The notes under the pieces are model-generated. The model was not told the DNA's origin, did no database searches, and saw only the letters and a program-made list of their open reading frames with translations. Positions 1 to 9,687 of a DNA stretch of 64,000 nucleotides are shown here, piece after piece. The DNA is from Aerococcaceae bacterium zg-252 (GTDB lineage Bacteria; Bacillota; Bacilli; Lactobacillales; Aerococcaceae). Every line of letters begins with the position of its first letter. Position 1 is the first letter of the stretch. Location of the stretch: contig CP066204.1 of assembly GCA_016237705.1 (NCBI GenBank), positions 692,001 through 756,000 of the forward strand, in the 5' to 3' direction. Made by a program: the position numbers and the translations under genes.

Positions 1-1
1 G

Positions 2-1984
2 TTAGCTCAATTTCAATTTTTAGGTGAAGAATTGGCGAAGAAATTAGTTGTGACGAATACGCAAGCGATTGCCGATTTAATCGAACCGATCGAAGTGATT
101 AAGAAAGAATTGTACACACCGAATATTCCAGGTAGTAATGAAGAAATCCGTCAATTAAGTTATGACCGAGCATATGAATTATACGGAAATCCATTGCCAG
201 AAATTGTTGAGGCTCGAATCGAAAAAGAATTAAAATCAATTATTGATAATGGATTTGCCGTCATTTACTTGATTTCGCAAAAACTTGTGCATAAGAGTAT
301 GGAAGACGGCTATTTAGTTGGTTCAAGGGGTTCGGTCGGTTCGTCCTTAGTCGCAACAATGACTGGGATTACGGAAGTAAACCCATTAGCACCACATTAT
401 TATTGTCCGAAATGTCAATATAGTGAATTTTTCACACAAGGGGAAGTCGGCTCTGGCTTTGATTTACCACCGAAACAATGTCCACACTGCCAAGCTGACT
501 TAGCACGTGAGGGACAAGATATTCCGTTTGAAACGTTCTTAGGATTTTATGGAGATAAAGTACCTGATATTGATTTGAACTTTTCCGGTGAATATCAACC
601 ACGAGCACATGCTTATACTAAAGTGTTGTTTGGTGAAGATTATGTGTATCGTGCCGGAACGATTAGTACGGTCGCTGAAAAAACGGCTTTTGGCTATGTT
701 AAAGGTTATTTAGAGGCGATAGGCGAGCAAATTCCCCAAGCAGAAAAAGAACGTCTGGCAAAAGGTATTGAAGGGGTGAAACGTACAACAGGACAGCATC
801 CAGGGGGAATTATTGTTATTCCAGATTATATGGACGTTTTTGATTTTACACCGGTGCAATATCCAGCCGATGACCAGTCTGCTGAATGGCGTACAACTCA
901 CTTTGACTTCCACTCCATTCATGATAATGTATTGAAACTCGATATTTTAGGACACGATGATCCAACGATGATCCGTAAATTACAAGATTTAAGTGGTATT
1001 GATCCGAAAACTATTCCGATGAATGATCCAGGTGTAATGTCGCTCTTTAGTAGCCCAGAAGTATTAGGTGTCACATCTGAACAAATCTTTTCTGAAACAG
1101 GTACTTTAGGAGTTCCAGAATTTGGAACGAACTTTGTACGGGGTATGTTAACCGAAACGAAACCGAGCACCTTTGCTGAGTTATTACAAATTTCAGGTCT
1201 TTCTCATGGTACGGACGTTTGGCTGGGAAATGCACAGGAATTGATTAAAAATAAAGTGACTACGCTTGCTAAAGTAATTGGTTGTCGTGACGATATTATG
1301 GTGACTTTAATGCAATATGGTATTGAAGACGGAATTGCGTTCAATATTATGGAGGGAGTTCGTAAGGGTAAGGGGATTCCAGATGATTGGCAAGCAATTA
1401 TGCGAGAAAATAAAGTGCCGGAATGGTATATTGAATCGTGCTTGAAGATTAAATATATGTTCCCGAAAGCCCATGCCGCTGCCTATATTATGATGGCATT
1501 ACGTGTTGCATACTTTAAAGTTCATTATCCGATGTATTATTATGCAGCATATTTTTCAGTTCGTGCAGAAGATTTTGATTTAGTGGCGATGCACCAAGGT
1601 AAAGAAATGGTGAAACGTCGTCTGCGTGAAATTCAAGGAAAAGGGTTTGATGCATCGGTTAAAGAACGTAATTTACAAACTGTATTAGAAATTGCAAATG
1701 AAATGTTAGAGCGTGGCTTTAAATTTAGCATGGTTGATTTGGATAAATCAGATGCTGATAGTTTTCTTATTGAGGGGGATACTTTAATTCCACCATTTAG
1801 AGCCATTCCTGGTTTGGGTGCTAACGTTGCCCAACAAATTATTAAAGCGAGAGAAACAGCTCCATTTTTATCAAAAGAAGATTTACAAAAACGTGGGAAA
1901 GTTTCTAAAACAATTATCGAATATTTAACGGAACAAGGTGTACTCAATCATTTACCAGATCAAGATCAACTCAGCTTGTTCTAG
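2..1984 (+). CDS. polC: DNA polymerase III alpha subunit, PolC type (3' part)
   Basis: Replicative polymerase of low-GC Gram-positives. Only the C-terminal 660 or so residues are present; the frame stays open to the left edge, so the true start lies outside the window and the TTG at 32 is an internal codon. A four-cysteine zinc module (CPKC ... CPHC) is followed by the catalytic-palm motif [10 protein letters not shown] with its acidic residues, then [10 protein letters not shown] and HPGGIIVIP, in the order known for PolC. The exonuclease and OB regions are missing only because of the window edge. The gene ends at TAG 1982-1984 and is followed by a hairpin. Confidence 0.97.
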   Translation, partial: LAQFQFLGEELAKKLVVTNTQAIADLIEPIEVIKKELYTPNIPGSNEEIRQLSYDRAYELYGNPLPEIVEARIEKELKSIIDNGFAVIYLISQKLVHKSMEDGYLVGSRGSVGSSLVATMTGITEVNPLAPHYYCPKCQYSEFFTQGEVGSGFDLPPKQCPHCQADLAREGQDIPFETFLGFYGDKVPDIDLNFSGEYQPRAHAYTKVLFGEDYVYRAGTISTVAEKTAFGYVKGYLEAIGEQIPQAEKERLAKGIEGVKRTTGQHPGGIIVIPDYMDVFDFTPVQYPADDQSAEWRTTHFDFHSIHDNVLKLDILGHDDPTMIRKLQDLSGIDPKTIPMNDPGVMSLFSSPEVLGVTSEQIFSETGTLGVPEFGTNFVRGMLTETKPSTFAELLQISGLSHGTDVWLGNAQELIKNKVTTLAKVIGCRDDIMVTLMQYGIEDGIAFNIMEGVRKGKGIPDDWQAIMRENKVPEWYIESCLKIKYMFPKAHAAAYIMMALRVAYFKVHYPMYYYAAYFSVRAEDFDLVAMHQGKEMVKRRLREIQGKGFDASVKERNLQTVLEIANEMLERGFKFSMVDLDKSDADSFLIEGDTLIPPFRAIPGLGANVAQQIIKARETAPFLSKEDLQKRGKVSKTIIEYLTEQGVLNHLPDQDQLSLF

Positions 1985-1988
1985 TTAG

Positions 1989-2026
1989 AATGGGGATAGC
2001 GAGCTAGTATGGGAGCAATCCCCATT
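1989..2026 (+). terminator. hairpin after polC, possible weak terminator
   Basis: Nine-base perfect inverted repeat (aatggggat / atccccatt) with a 20-nt loop directly after the polC stop. Only a short, interrupted T stretch follows, so it may slow or process transcripts rather than terminate fully. Confidence 0.45.
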
Positions 2027-2061
2027 TAATCTATTATTGTGAATGAAAGCAGGGGAAATGA

Positions 2062-2676
2062 ATGAATTTTGATGCAACAGCTTTTGCAGTATTTGAACAG
2101 GACACATTAGCGACACGAATGGAAGCTATCCAGTCACGAATTCAACCGGTGTTTTATCATTATGGCGATATGATTGCCCATTTGATTGAAAAAGAATTAG
2201 GAGTTGAACAAGTTCCGGTTCATGTAGCTAAACATTTACGACGCACGACCAATCCACCAGAGAGTACCTGGGTTGGAATTGGTGGGAATCAACGTGGTTA
2301 TAAACGATTTCCACATTTCCAAATTGGGATTAATCCAGAGTATGTTTTTATTATGCTAGCATTGATTGATAATCCTGATTACGAAAAAGAAATTGCACAA
2401 GCGTGGCAAAAGAAAGTTGACCAATGGCAGCAATTGCCAGCTGATTATGCAGTTATCGCTGACCATACTCAATTAGCTTATCAACCAGTCTCAGCAGTCG
2501 ATTGGACGAATGTGTTTGAACGTATGGAACATGTTAAAAAGGCTGAATTTATGGTTGGTCGTATTGTTAAAAAAGGAGATACTGTACTATCAGATGAACG
2601 TCAGTTAGAACAATGGCTTGTGGAAACGGTCAATCAATTGTTGCCTTGGTATCAGGAAGCGTGTGCATTTCATTAA
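2062..2676 (+). CDS. yktB: YktB-like protein (UPF0637, DUF1054)
   Basis: 204-residue cytosolic protein of unknown biochemical role. The signature VAKHLRRTTNPPESTWVGIG, then GYKRFPHFQIG, is characteristic of the DUF1054/UPF0637 family, and a late VKKAEFMVGR segment also fits. Length matches the family. The ATG at 2062 is preceded by a purine-rich aggggaa site. The neighbours yktA and an inositol-monophosphatase gene reproduce the Bacillus ykt neighbourhood, which supports the call. Function is not inferred beyond family membership. Confidence 0.88.
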   Translation: MNFDATAFAVFEQDTLATRMEAIQSRIQPVFYHYGDMIAHLIEKELGVEQVPVHVAKHLRRTTNPPESTWVGIGGNQRGYKRFPHFQIGINPEYVFIMLALIDNPDYEKEIAQAWQKKVDQWQQLPADYAVIADHTQLAYQPVSAVDWTNVFERMEHVKKAEFMVGRIVKKGDTVLSDERQLEQWLVETVNQLLPWYQEACAFH

Positions 2677-2711
2677 TTGAGCAAAAATTTATGATTTAGT
2701 GATATTTCTCT

Positions 2712-2740
2712 TTTCAATTGTAGATAAAATAAGGTATAGT
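2712..2740 (+). promoter_or_regulatory. possible promoter for yktA
   Basis: TTTCAA (2712-2717) and TATAGT (2735-2740) are 17 bp apart. The -10 is fair and the -35 is weak. This is the only recognisable promoter in the 173-bp gap between yktB and yktA. Confidence 0.35.
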
Positions 2741-2849
2741 ATAAAACGAACGAAAAATATTGCAAAAACAATTGGTATTGCATATTTATCAGTTTAAATG
2801 TCACTTGGATAAAAAATATAGTGTGAACGAGCAAGAATAGGGGGGAGCT

Positions 2850-3134
2850 ATGCAAAATTATGCTTATCCCATTGATTCAGACTGGACAATGGAAGAAACA
2901 ATAAAAGTTGTCGATTTTTTTGCAGCAGTTGAAGAAGTGTATGAAACAGGGCTAGATGCTGGAGTGTTTGAAAAAAAATATAAAGAGTTTAAATCGGTTG
3001 TGACTAGCATTAGTGAAGAAAAGCGATTAGACAAATCATTTGAATCACTCAGTGGCTATTCTATCTATCAAGCTGTTAAAGCACTTAAAATGTTAGATAA
3101 TAAAATTGGGAAAAAATTGAAAGTCAGTCGATAG
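2850..3134 (+). CDS. yktA: YktA-like small protein (UPF0223)
   Basis: 94 residues. YPIDSDWTMEETIKVVDFF near the N-terminus and SGYSIYQAVKALK near the C-terminus match the UPF0223 family, which is conserved in Bacilli and has no assigned reaction. A strong ggggggag ribosome site precedes the ATG at 2850. It sits in the conserved ykt block ahead of the inositol-monophosphatase gene. Its stop codon TAG (3132-3134) overlaps the first bases of a copy of the dispersed structured repeat. Confidence 0.88.
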   Translation: MQNYAYPIDSDWTMEETIKVVDFFAAVEEVYETGLDAGVFEKKYKEFKSVVTSISEEKRLDKSFESLSGYSIYQAVKALKMLDNKIGKKLKVSR

Positions 3135-3197
3135 TGATTAGCGTTTCAAGAGCTATGCGAAGTGGACGTCAAGACAGCTCGAGCAAACCGGGATAAT
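3131..3197 (+). repeat. truncated copy of the 119-bp structured repeat (A1)
   Basis: Keeps the 5' end (atagtgattagcg) and the 3' half (gaagtggacgtcaag through ccgggataa) of the element described at 20781-21018, but lacks about 50 bp of the middle. It abuts the full copy A2 in tandem. Confidence 0.75.
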
Positions 3198-3316
3198 ATA
3201 GTGTGAGTGAGAGCGTTTTGGCTTGAAACACTGGAGTAAAAGTATAGGAGTGCAGCAAGCACTCCGAGCATTTTGCAAAGTGGACGTCAAGCCGGCTTGA
3301 GTAAACCGGAGGAATA
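3198..3316 (+). repeat. 119-bp structured repeat, copy A2
   Basis: Starts atagtgtga and ends ccggaggaataa. Outer stem ggcttga (3220-3226) pairs with tcaagcc (3287-3293). An A/T-rich middle stem and an inner hairpin ggagtgc-agcaa-gcactcc (3247-3265) nest inside. The constant motifs cactggag and aagtggacgtca are present. It ends just upstream of the ribosome site of the next gene. Confidence 0.85.
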
Positions 3317-3327
3317 AGGAGGAAACA

Positions 3328-4131
3328 ATGGATTATCAATTACATCATCGTGTGCTAGTTTGGCTTGAACAAGCAGCACATGAGTTGCGACAATCGCATC
3401 AAAGAGAACTCAAAGTCGATGAGAAGAAAGATGCGAGTGATTTGGTTACGGAAATGGATAAGGCGACCGAACAATTTTTTGTTGAAAAGATAAAAACGTA
3501 TTATCCTACGCATCGAATCATTGGTGAAGAGGGGATTAGCGATCGTGTAGAAGATACCAATGGATTTGTATGGGTAATCGACCCAATTGACGGTACGCTT
3601 AATTTTGTTAAGCAAAAAAATAACTTTGGTATTATGGTTGGGGTGTTTAAAGACGGTCAACCGGTTGCCGGTTATATCTATGATGTAATGAAACATGATT
3701 TATATTATGGGATTGTTGGCGAGGGTGCGTACTTGAATAATCGTCCATTAGAATCTATTCCAGTTCCAAAATTAAACGATAGTATTGCAATGGGAAATGT
3801 AGGGATGTTCGCTCTTAATTTGAAACATAGCCAACGTTTACTAAAAGCGGTACTTGGTGTTCGTGCACATGGTTCTGCTGCTTTAGAAATTATTGAAGTA
3901 TTACGTGGGCAAGCATCGGTATATTTATCTTTTGGCTTGAGCCCATGGGATTTTGCAGCTGGTTATGCAATTTGTGAAGCAGCTGGATTAAAAGCTACAA
4001 AACCTGACGGAACGCCACTTTCGATTTTAGAGCGTTCAGCAGTAATCTTTGCTCACCCAAGTGTGCACCAAGAAGTTATCACAGTACTTAATACAACAGA
4101 AGAATTAGGAGAAATAAATGAATACGCGTAA
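3328..4131 (+). CDS. suhB: inositol monophosphatase family protein
   Basis: 267 residues; Mg-dependent sugar- or inositol-phosphate phosphatase fold. Visible metal-site motifs in order are IIGEEG, WVIDPIDGTLNFV and SPWDFAAGYA, all intact. The ATG at 3328 has a good aggagg site within 10 bp. The 3' end overlaps the start of typA by 14 bp, so the two are translationally coupled. The true substrate is unknown: in Bacillus the orthologue (YktC) acts on several phosphates. The symbol reflects family only. Confidence 0.88.
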   Translation: MDYQLHHRVLVWLEQAAHELRQSHQRELKVDEKKDASDLVTEMDKATEQFFVEKIKTYYPTHRIIGEEGISDRVEDTNGFVWVIDPIDGTLNFVKQKNNFGIMVGVFKDGQPVAGYIYDVMKHDLYYGIVGEGAYLNNRPLESIPVPKLNDSIAMGNVGMFALNLKHSQRLLKAVLGVRAHGSAALEIIEVLRGQASVYLSFGLSPWDFAAGYAICEAAGLKATKPDGTPLSILERSAVIFAHPSVHQEVITVLNTTEELGEINEYA

Positions 4132-5950
4132 CGATATTAGAAATATTGCCATTATTGCCCATGTCGACCATGGTAAAACAACCTTAGTTGACGAATTATT
4201 AAAACAATCCAATACATTAGATGAGCGTGCAAAATTAGATGAACGTGCAATGGATTCGAATGATATTGAAAAAGAACGTGGTATTACTATTTTAGCAAAA
4301 AATACAGCTGTCGATTATAAAGGCACTCGTATTAATATTTTGGATACACCAGGACATGCTGACTTCGGTGGTGAGGTTGAGCGTATCTTGAAAATGGTAG
4401 ACGGTGTTGTACTCGTGGTTGATGCTTACGAGGGAACAATGCCACAGACACGTTTTGTATTGAAAAAAGCATTAGAACAAGGGTTAACACCAGTTGTCGT
4501 TGTGAATAAGATTGACAAACCGTCTGCACGTCCAGCTGAAGTTATCGATGAAGTGTTAGAATTATTTATCGAATTAGGTGCAGATGATGACCAATTAGAA
4601 TTCCCAGTTGTATATGCGTCTGCCTTAAATGGTACTTCTAGCTTGTCTGATAAATTAGAAGACCAAGAAGAATCAATGGACGCAATTTTTGATGCGGTTA
4701 TTGAACATGTACCTGCACCGATTGATAATAGCGACGAATCGTTACAATTCCAAGTATCGTTATTAGATTACAATGAATATGTAGGTCGTATCGGAATTGG
4801 TCGTGTTTTCCGCGGAAAAATCAAAGTTGGGGATAATGTTGCTTTAATTAAAGCTGACGGCTCTAAAAAGAATTTCCGTGTCACTAAAATCTTAGGTTTC
4901 TTCGGTTTAAATCGTGTGGAAATTCAAGAGGCAAAAGCTGGTGACTTAATTGCCTTATCAGGTATGGACGACATTTTCGTTGGGGAAACAGTAGCTGATG
5001 CAAGTAACCCAGAAGCCTTACCAGTTTTACATATTGATGAACCAACGTTAGAGATGACTTTCTTAACGAATAATTCACCATTTGCTGGTCGTGAGGGTAA
5101 ATTTGTAACGTCTCGTAATTTACAAGACCGTTTAATGCAAGAATTACAAACTGATGTGTCATTGCGTGTTGAGTCAACAGATTCGCCAGATGCCTTTAAA
5201 GTAATGGGTCGTGGTGAGTTACATTTATCTATTTTAATCGAGACAATGCGTCGTGAGGGGTATGAGTTCCAAGTATCACGTCCAAAAGTAATTATGAAAG
5301 AAATTGACGGACAGTTATGTGAGCCGTTTGAACGTGTGCAAATTGATACACCAGAAGAATATATGGGTTCAATTATTGAGGCAATGGGTCAACGTAAAGC
5401 TGAAATGGCAGACATGGCACATACTGGTAATGGTCAAATTCGTTTAGTATTTTTAATTCCTGCACGTGGTTTAATTGGTTTCTCAACTGAATTTATGTCA
5501 ATGACACGTGGTTATGGAATTATTAACCACACATTTGATGATTATTTACCAGTGGTAGACGGAAATATTGGACGTCGTCGTAATGGTACTTTAGTTGCTC
5601 AAGAAAATGGTCAAGCGACAACTTATGGTATTATGGGCTTAGAAGACCGTGGAACAATTTTCGTTGAGCCAGGTACAGAAGTGTATGGTGGTATGATTGT
5701 CGGCGAACATAATCGTGAAAATGACTTAACGGTTAATATTACTCGTGCAAAACAATTAACGAATATTCGTTCGGCTACTAAAGACCAAACAAGTGTTATT
5801 AAACGTCCACGTATTTTGACATTAGAAGAATCCATTCAATTTATGGACGATGATGAGTACTGTGAAGTAACACCTGAAAGCATTCGTTTGCGTAAACAAA
5901 TTTTAGATAAAGCAGCACGTGAACGTGCAACTAAAAAAGATAAAAAATAG
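4118..5950 (+). CDS. typA: ribosome-associated GTPase TypA/BipA
   Basis: 610-residue translational GTPase of the EF-G-like family that acts in ribosome assembly and stress growth. G1 [11 protein letters not shown], the switch region with RGITI, G3 [11 protein letters not shown] and G4 NKID are intact in the first 140 residues; domain V-like and C-terminal regions follow ([19 protein letters not shown]). Full family length. It starts inside the preceding phosphatase gene and ends at a strong terminator, giving a suhB-typA unit. Confidence 0.97.
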   Translation: MNTRNDIRNIAIIAHVDHGKTTLVDELLKQSNTLDERAKLDERAMDSNDIEKERGITILAKNTAVDYKGTRINILDTPGHADFGGEVERILKMVDGVVLVVDAYEGTMPQTRFVLKKALEQGLTPVVVVNKIDKPSARPAEVIDEVLELFIELGADDDQLEFPVVYASALNGTSSLSDKLEDQEESMDAIFDAVIEHVPAPIDNSDESLQFQVSLLDYNEYVGRIGIGRVFRGKIKVGDNVALIKADGSKKNFRVTKILGFFGLNRVEIQEAKAGDLIALSGMDDIFVGETVADASNPEALPVLHIDEPTLEMTFLTNNSPFAGREGKFVTSRNLQDRLMQELQTDVSLRVESTDSPDAFKVMGRGELHLSILIETMRREGYEFQVSRPKVIMKEIDGQLCEPFERVQIDTPEEYMGSIIEAMGQRKAEMADMAHTGNGQIRLVFLIPARGLIGFSTEFMSMTRGYGIINHTFDDYLPVVDGNIGRRRNGTLVAQENGQATTYGIMGLEDRGTIFVEPGTEVYGGMIVGEHNRENDLTVNITRAKQLTNIRSATKDQTSVIKRPRILTLEESIQFMDDDEYCEVTPESIRLRKQILDKAARERATKKDKK

Positions 5951-5966
5951 TGTGAATGATGATGCG

Positions 5967-6005
5967 TCTGAACGGTTAATGATACTAACCGTTCAGATTT
6001 TTTTT
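5967..6005 (+). terminator. Rho-independent terminator after typA
   Basis: Twelve-base perfect stem (tctgaacggtta / taaccgttcaga, 7-nt loop) followed by eight T residues. Confidence 0.93.
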
Positions 6006-6130
6006 ACAATTATTTTCATCCGAAAGTTTATTTATCGCTATTTTGTTTAATGTCATAGATGACAAATGGGTGAAGAATGATAAAAATATAAGTCAAAAAG
6101 TATTTTAGAGTGTTTTTCAAAATTAATTTG

Positions 6131-6139
6131 TGCTATGAT
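6131..6139 (+). promoter_or_regulatory. extended -10 promoter for the DUF1146-murA unit
   Basis: TGCTATGAT is a TGn extended -10 element 30 bp before the first gene after the typA terminator. The -35 at 17-bp spacing (tgtttt) is poor. Confidence 0.5.
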
Positions 6140-6168
6140 AATAAGTAAATGAAAGGTAGGTAAAGTTA

Positions 6169-6399
6169 ATGACACTTGCATATGGTATGGCAGTACTGTT
6201 AGTGCGAATCTTTTTTGTGTTACTAACTTATATTGTGCTTGAAAAATTAGATTGGCGAAAATTATTTTCAGCTAAAAATTATGTTTATGCGCAATATGTT
6301 TGTGTGTTACTAAGTATCGCATTTGGACATCTTATCGGTTCATTTTTTATTACGATCATGGAATTGCTGCGTGATTTATTATACAGTGCATTCCTATAA
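6169..6399 (+). CDS. DUF1146 small membrane protein (YwzB-like)
   Basis: 76 residues with two hydrophobic segments (about residues 4-22 and 44-64) separated by a charged loop containing LDWRKLF. The size, topology and position directly before murA and an mreB homologue match the DUF1146 family, which keeps this place in Bacilli. No reaction is known. The ATG at 6169 has an aaaggtagg site. Confidence 0.8.
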   Translation: MTLAYGMAVLLVRIFFVLLTYIVLEKLDWRKLFSAKNYVYAQYVCVLLSIAFGHLIGSFFITIMELLRDLLYSAFL

Positions 6400-6461
6400 T
6401 TTTTTGTTTCTTATCGTTAGCTCCAAAACGATAAGCTTGGTATAAAGGAGAATTATTGAAT

Positions 6462-7763
6462 ATGGAAGAAATTTTAGTGCAAGGTGGCAATCGCTTAGAG
6501 GGAACCGTTAAAATTGAGGGAGCAAAAAATGCTGTGTTACCAATTTTAGCAGCCACAATTTTAGCAGAGAGCGGACAGAGTCACCTGTCAAATGTTCCAG
6601 TTCTATCAGATGTATTTACAATTAATGAATTATTAACAAATATTCAAGTCACCAATTCATTTAATATACAAGATAATACAATGATATTAGATGCATCGGG
6701 TGATGTGCTAACGAAAGCAGATTATGATTTTGTTAGCAAAATGCGTGCGTCAATTGTAGTAATGGGACCACTTTTAGCTCGTTATGGTCATGCAAAGGTG
6801 GCATTACCAGGTGGTTGTGCGATTGGCTCTCGACCGATTGATTTGCATTTGAAAGGCTTTGAAGCCTTAGGTGCTACGATTACACGTGCAGCAGGCTATG
6901 TTGAGGCAAAAGCTGACAAATTAGTTGGAACTCGTATTTATTTAGATTTCCCTAGTGTGGGGGCAACTGAAAATATTATGATGGCTGCCGTTTATGCTGA
7001 GGGAGTTACTATACTAGAAAACGTCGCACGTGAACCGGAAATTGTTGATTTAGCAAACTTTTTAAATAAAATGGGTGCTCATATTGTGGGTGCGGGAACG
7101 GAAACGATTCGTATTCATGGTGTGTCAGAACGCTTAAAAGGAACAGAACATGCGGTTGTATCAGATCGTATTGAGGCAGGAACTTTTATGGTGGCTGCTG
7201 CTGTGACACAAGGAGATGTATTTGTTGAGGGAGCAATCTATGAACACAATCGTCCATTGATTAGTAAACTCATTGAAATGGGTGTTGAAGTCATTGAGTA
7301 TGCTCAAGGATTACGTGTTATTGGACCAAAACAATTAAAACCAGTTGATGTCAAAACATTACCACACCCTGGATTCCCAACGGATATGCAAGCACAAATG
7401 ACGATTGCACAATTAATGGCTGACGGTACAACGGCTTTGACGGAAACAGTTTTTGAAAATCGTTTTATGCATTTTGAAGAATTGCGTCGTATGGGTGCAT
7501 CATTTAAACTTGACCGTCAAACAGCGATTATGTATGGCCCAAGCAAATTGACTGGTGCGAGTGTTAAAGCGACTGATTTGCGTGCAGCAGCTGCATTGAT
7601 TATTGCCGGTTTGACAGCAAAAGGCTTAACTCGTGTATCGGAATTAAAATATTTAGACCGAGGATATTACAAGTTCCATGAAAAATTACAGGCACTTGGG
7701 GCAAATATCGAACGTGTTAACTTGAGTGAGCAAGTGGTAGCCAAATCATTAGTTCATCAATAG
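6462..7763 (+). CDS. murA: UDP-N-acetylglucosamine 1-carboxyvinyltransferase
   Basis: First committed enzyme of peptidoglycan synthesis; transfers enolpyruvate from PEP to UDP-GlcNAc. N-terminal [20 protein letters not shown] is typical. The catalytic cysteine lies in [21 protein letters not shown] (Cys about 119), so the enzyme should be fosfomycin-sensitive in principle. TDMQAQ and a C-terminal [12 protein letters not shown] also fit. I chose the ATG at 6462 over the in-frame TTG at 6456 because it gives the usual MEEILVQGG start and 11-bp spacing from aaaggag; the TTG remains possible. About 433 residues, normal length. Confidence 0.96.
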   Translation: MEEILVQGGNRLEGTVKIEGAKNAVLPILAATILAESGQSHLSNVPVLSDVFTINELLTNIQVTNSFNIQDNTMILDASGDVLTKADYDFVSKMRASIVVMGPLLARYGHAKVALPGGCAIGSRPIDLHLKGFEALGATITRAAGYVEAKADKLVGTRIYLDFPSVGATENIMMAAVYAEGVTILENVAREPEIVDLANFLNKMGAHIVGAGTETIRIHGVSERLKGTEHAVVSDRIEAGTFMVAAAVTQGDVFVEGAIYEHNRPLISKLIEMGVEVIEYAQGLRVIGPKQLKPVDVKTLPHPGFPTDMQAQMTIAQLMADGTTALTETVFENRFMHFEELRRMGASFKLDRQTAIMYGPSKLTGASVKATDLRAAAALIIAGLTAKGLTRVSELKYLDRGYYKFHEKLQALGANIERVNLSEQVVAKSLVHQ

Positions 7764-7784
7764 TTGTGAAAATGAGGCGAACAT

Positions 7785-8849
7785 ATGAGCAGAGATATTG
7801 GAATTGATTTAGGGACTGCAAATGTGTTAATTCACTTAAAAGGTAGAGGGATTGTTGTCAATGAGCCGTCTGTTGTAGCGATTGATTCTCATACACAAGA
7901 GATTATTGCAGCTGGAAAAAATGCTTACGATATGATTGGTCGTACATCTCAATCCATTGAAATTGTCAAACCTTTAAAAGGTGGAGTGATTGCAGATTTT
8001 GAAGTGGCAGAAGCGATGTTAACCTTGTTTTTAGAAAAAATTTATTTGAAACGCTGGTTTTCAAAACCAAATGTCTTATTATGTTGCCCGTCGAATATCA
8101 GTGATATTGAAACGACATCATTGATTGAAGCAGCAGAACGTGCGACTGGTGGGAATATTTATTTAGAAGAAGAGGCAAAAGTTGCAGCGATTGGCTCTGG
8201 AATTGATATTTTTAGTCCACATGCGAATATGCTGATTGATATTGGTGGTGGCACGACGGACATTGCTGTTGTAGCCGGTGGCAAAATTATTCGGAGTGAA
8301 TCATTGCGTATTGCCGGTGATGATTTTGATGAAGCGATTATTCAATATGTAAAAGAAAAATTTAACTTATTGATTGGTGAACGGACAGCAGAAGACGTTA
8401 AAAAATTATTGGCGACTGCCTTGCCTTTAGCAGAATCTGAGTTGAAAATGTTTGATTTAAAAGGGCGAGATTTGTTGACTGGATTGCCTAAGTCGATAAA
8501 TGTTCATGCGAATCATATTTGCGAAGCGATGCAGCCACAAATACAAATGATTGCTCGTGCAGCTAAACGTCTTTTGGAAGAAACGACACCGGAAATGCTT
8601 TCGGATATTATTGACCAAGGAATTGTATTAACTGGTGGTGGAGCGATGATTAGTCAAATTGATACATTTTTAATGGAACATTTAAAGGTATCAGTGATTA
8701 AATCGGATCATGCCATGGGTTGTGTAGCCATTGGAACAGGCTTAATGTTAGAATCAATCTTAAATGGTAAAGTTGAACGAGTGAATTTGACTAAGATGCA
8801 ACGCTTGAAACGTTGGTTAAAATCATTGAAAAAGCGATTGATAGGATAA
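7785..8849 (+). CDS. mbl: MreB/Mbl-family cell-shape actin homologue
   Basis: 354-residue bacterial actin that guides lateral wall synthesis at the membrane. Phosphate-1 motif IGIDLGTANVLIHLKGRG, EEEAKVAAIGSG, phosphate-2 DIGGGTTDIAVV, and LTGGGAMI are all present. The C-terminal tail is very basic (residues 335-354), which could help membrane contact. The murA-side location matches Mbl rather than the mreBCD operon, but paralogue assignment is uncertain. A gaggcga site precedes the ATG. An MreB homologue suggests a cell that is not a simple coccus, or one that keeps some elongation growth. Confidence 0.92.
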   Translation: MSRDIGIDLGTANVLIHLKGRGIVVNEPSVVAIDSHTQEIIAAGKNAYDMIGRTSQSIEIVKPLKGGVIADFEVAEAMLTLFLEKIYLKRWFSKPNVLLCCPSNISDIETTSLIEAAERATGGNIYLEEEAKVAAIGSGIDIFSPHANMLIDIGGGTTDIAVVAGGKIIRSESLRIAGDDFDEAIIQYVKEKFNLLIGERTAEDVKKLLATALPLAESELKMFDLKGRDLLTGLPKSINVHANHICEAMQPQIQMIARAAKRLLEETTPEMLSDIIDQGIVLTGGGAMISQIDTFLMEHLKVSVIKSDHAMGCVAIGTGLMLESILNGKVERVNLTKMQRLKRWLKSLKKRLIG

Positions 8850-8884
8850 AAAGTATAAAGGCTTTGAAATAGAGGTGACGCTTG

Positions 8885-9082
8885 ATGAGTGAATACTTTA
8901 AAAGTGAATTAATGATTATTAGAGTACTAAAAATTCTATTGAAAACAATTTTGTTTTTATTGCTGATATTAGTATTTTTAGTCATTGGATTATTTATTGG
9001 CTATTGTATCATTGGTGACGGACATTTTTGGGAAGTGTTAAATCGTAATACTTGGCAGCATATTATTGACTTTATACAGTAA
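8885..9082 (+). CDS. epuA: EpuA-family small membrane protein
   Basis: 65 residues: short charged N-terminus, one long transmembrane helix (about residues 12-43), then GDGHFWEVLNRNTWQHIIDF. The IGDG-x-FWEVLNxxTWQHI tail is the signature of the EpuA family, often annotated in databases as an RNA-polymerase-beta-linked protein, with no proven activity. The ATG at 8885 is preferred over the TTG at 8882 given gaggtga at 8871. Confidence 0.8.
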   Translation: MSEYFKSELMIIRVLKILLKTILFLLLILVFLVIGLFIGYCIIGDGHFWEVLNRNTWQHIIDFIQ

Positions 9083-9137
9083 ATGGTGCAAATGTCAGCG
9101 AGACTAATTTAAGATTGAAATGAAAGAGGAAGGATTT

Positions 9138-9515
9138 ATGCGGGAGTTTACTTTGATTGAACTATTGTTATATATTGTCCCGTGTATTACGATTTATGGG
9201 GTACAGCGTTATTTGAAACCACATTTAAAATATTTTAAGCAATGGCCGATTACAATGGCGATGGTACTTATCCCTTTATGGCTGACGCTTATTTATTTGT
9301 TTGGTTGGCTCATCTTTGATTATAATTTGATTCCTTTCGTCTTATTTTTCTCTTGTTTTGTTTTAGGATTGCAACTATACGATTATGTCAAGCGAATTTC
9401 AGTGTTTACCTATCGCCAGTATTACTTACCGGCAACCAAATTATTGTTTCAGCATTTAAGCTCATTTCTCATCGGTTTAGTGCTTTTACGCATTATGACG
9501 TATTTTTGGGGATAA
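9138..9515 (+). CDS. DUF3397 membrane protein
   Basis: 125 residues with about four transmembrane segments and the closing segment LVLLRIMTYFWG. Proteins of this size and hydrophobic pattern, assigned to DUF3397, commonly sit just upstream of mraZ in Lactobacillales, as would be the case here without the insertion that follows. The ATG at 9138 follows gaggaagga, so the upstream ATG at 9120 is less likely. The last 55 bp plus the next 9 bp are repeated at 10693-10755. Function unknown. Confidence 0.72.
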   Translation: MREFTLIELLLYIVPCITIYGVQRYLKPHLKYFKQWPITMAMVLIPLWLTLIYLFGWLIFDYNLIPFVLFFSCFVLGLQLYDYVKRISVFTYRQYYLPATKLLFQHLSSFLIGLVLLRIMTYFWG

Positions 9516-9524
9516 TTCCCCAAC
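9461..9524 (+). repeat. direct repeat, left copy (3' end of the DUF3397 gene)
   Basis: From ctcatttctcatcgg to attccccaac. It matches 10693-10755 at about 60 of 64 positions. The left copy contains the stop codon of the DUF3397 gene. Confidence 0.93.
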
Positions 9525-9687
9525 TATACAATAGAAAAGTTACGCCTTATGAAATGTAGTAAAAGAGTCAAGTTAAGACTGAAAGTGGTAAAAATCTAGT
9601 TTGGTCTAAATTTGCTATACAAAGTAAAAATATTAATGAATTAGTGTTCCTTATACTTAGGATTGGTACTAGGAGGTTTTGGATACT

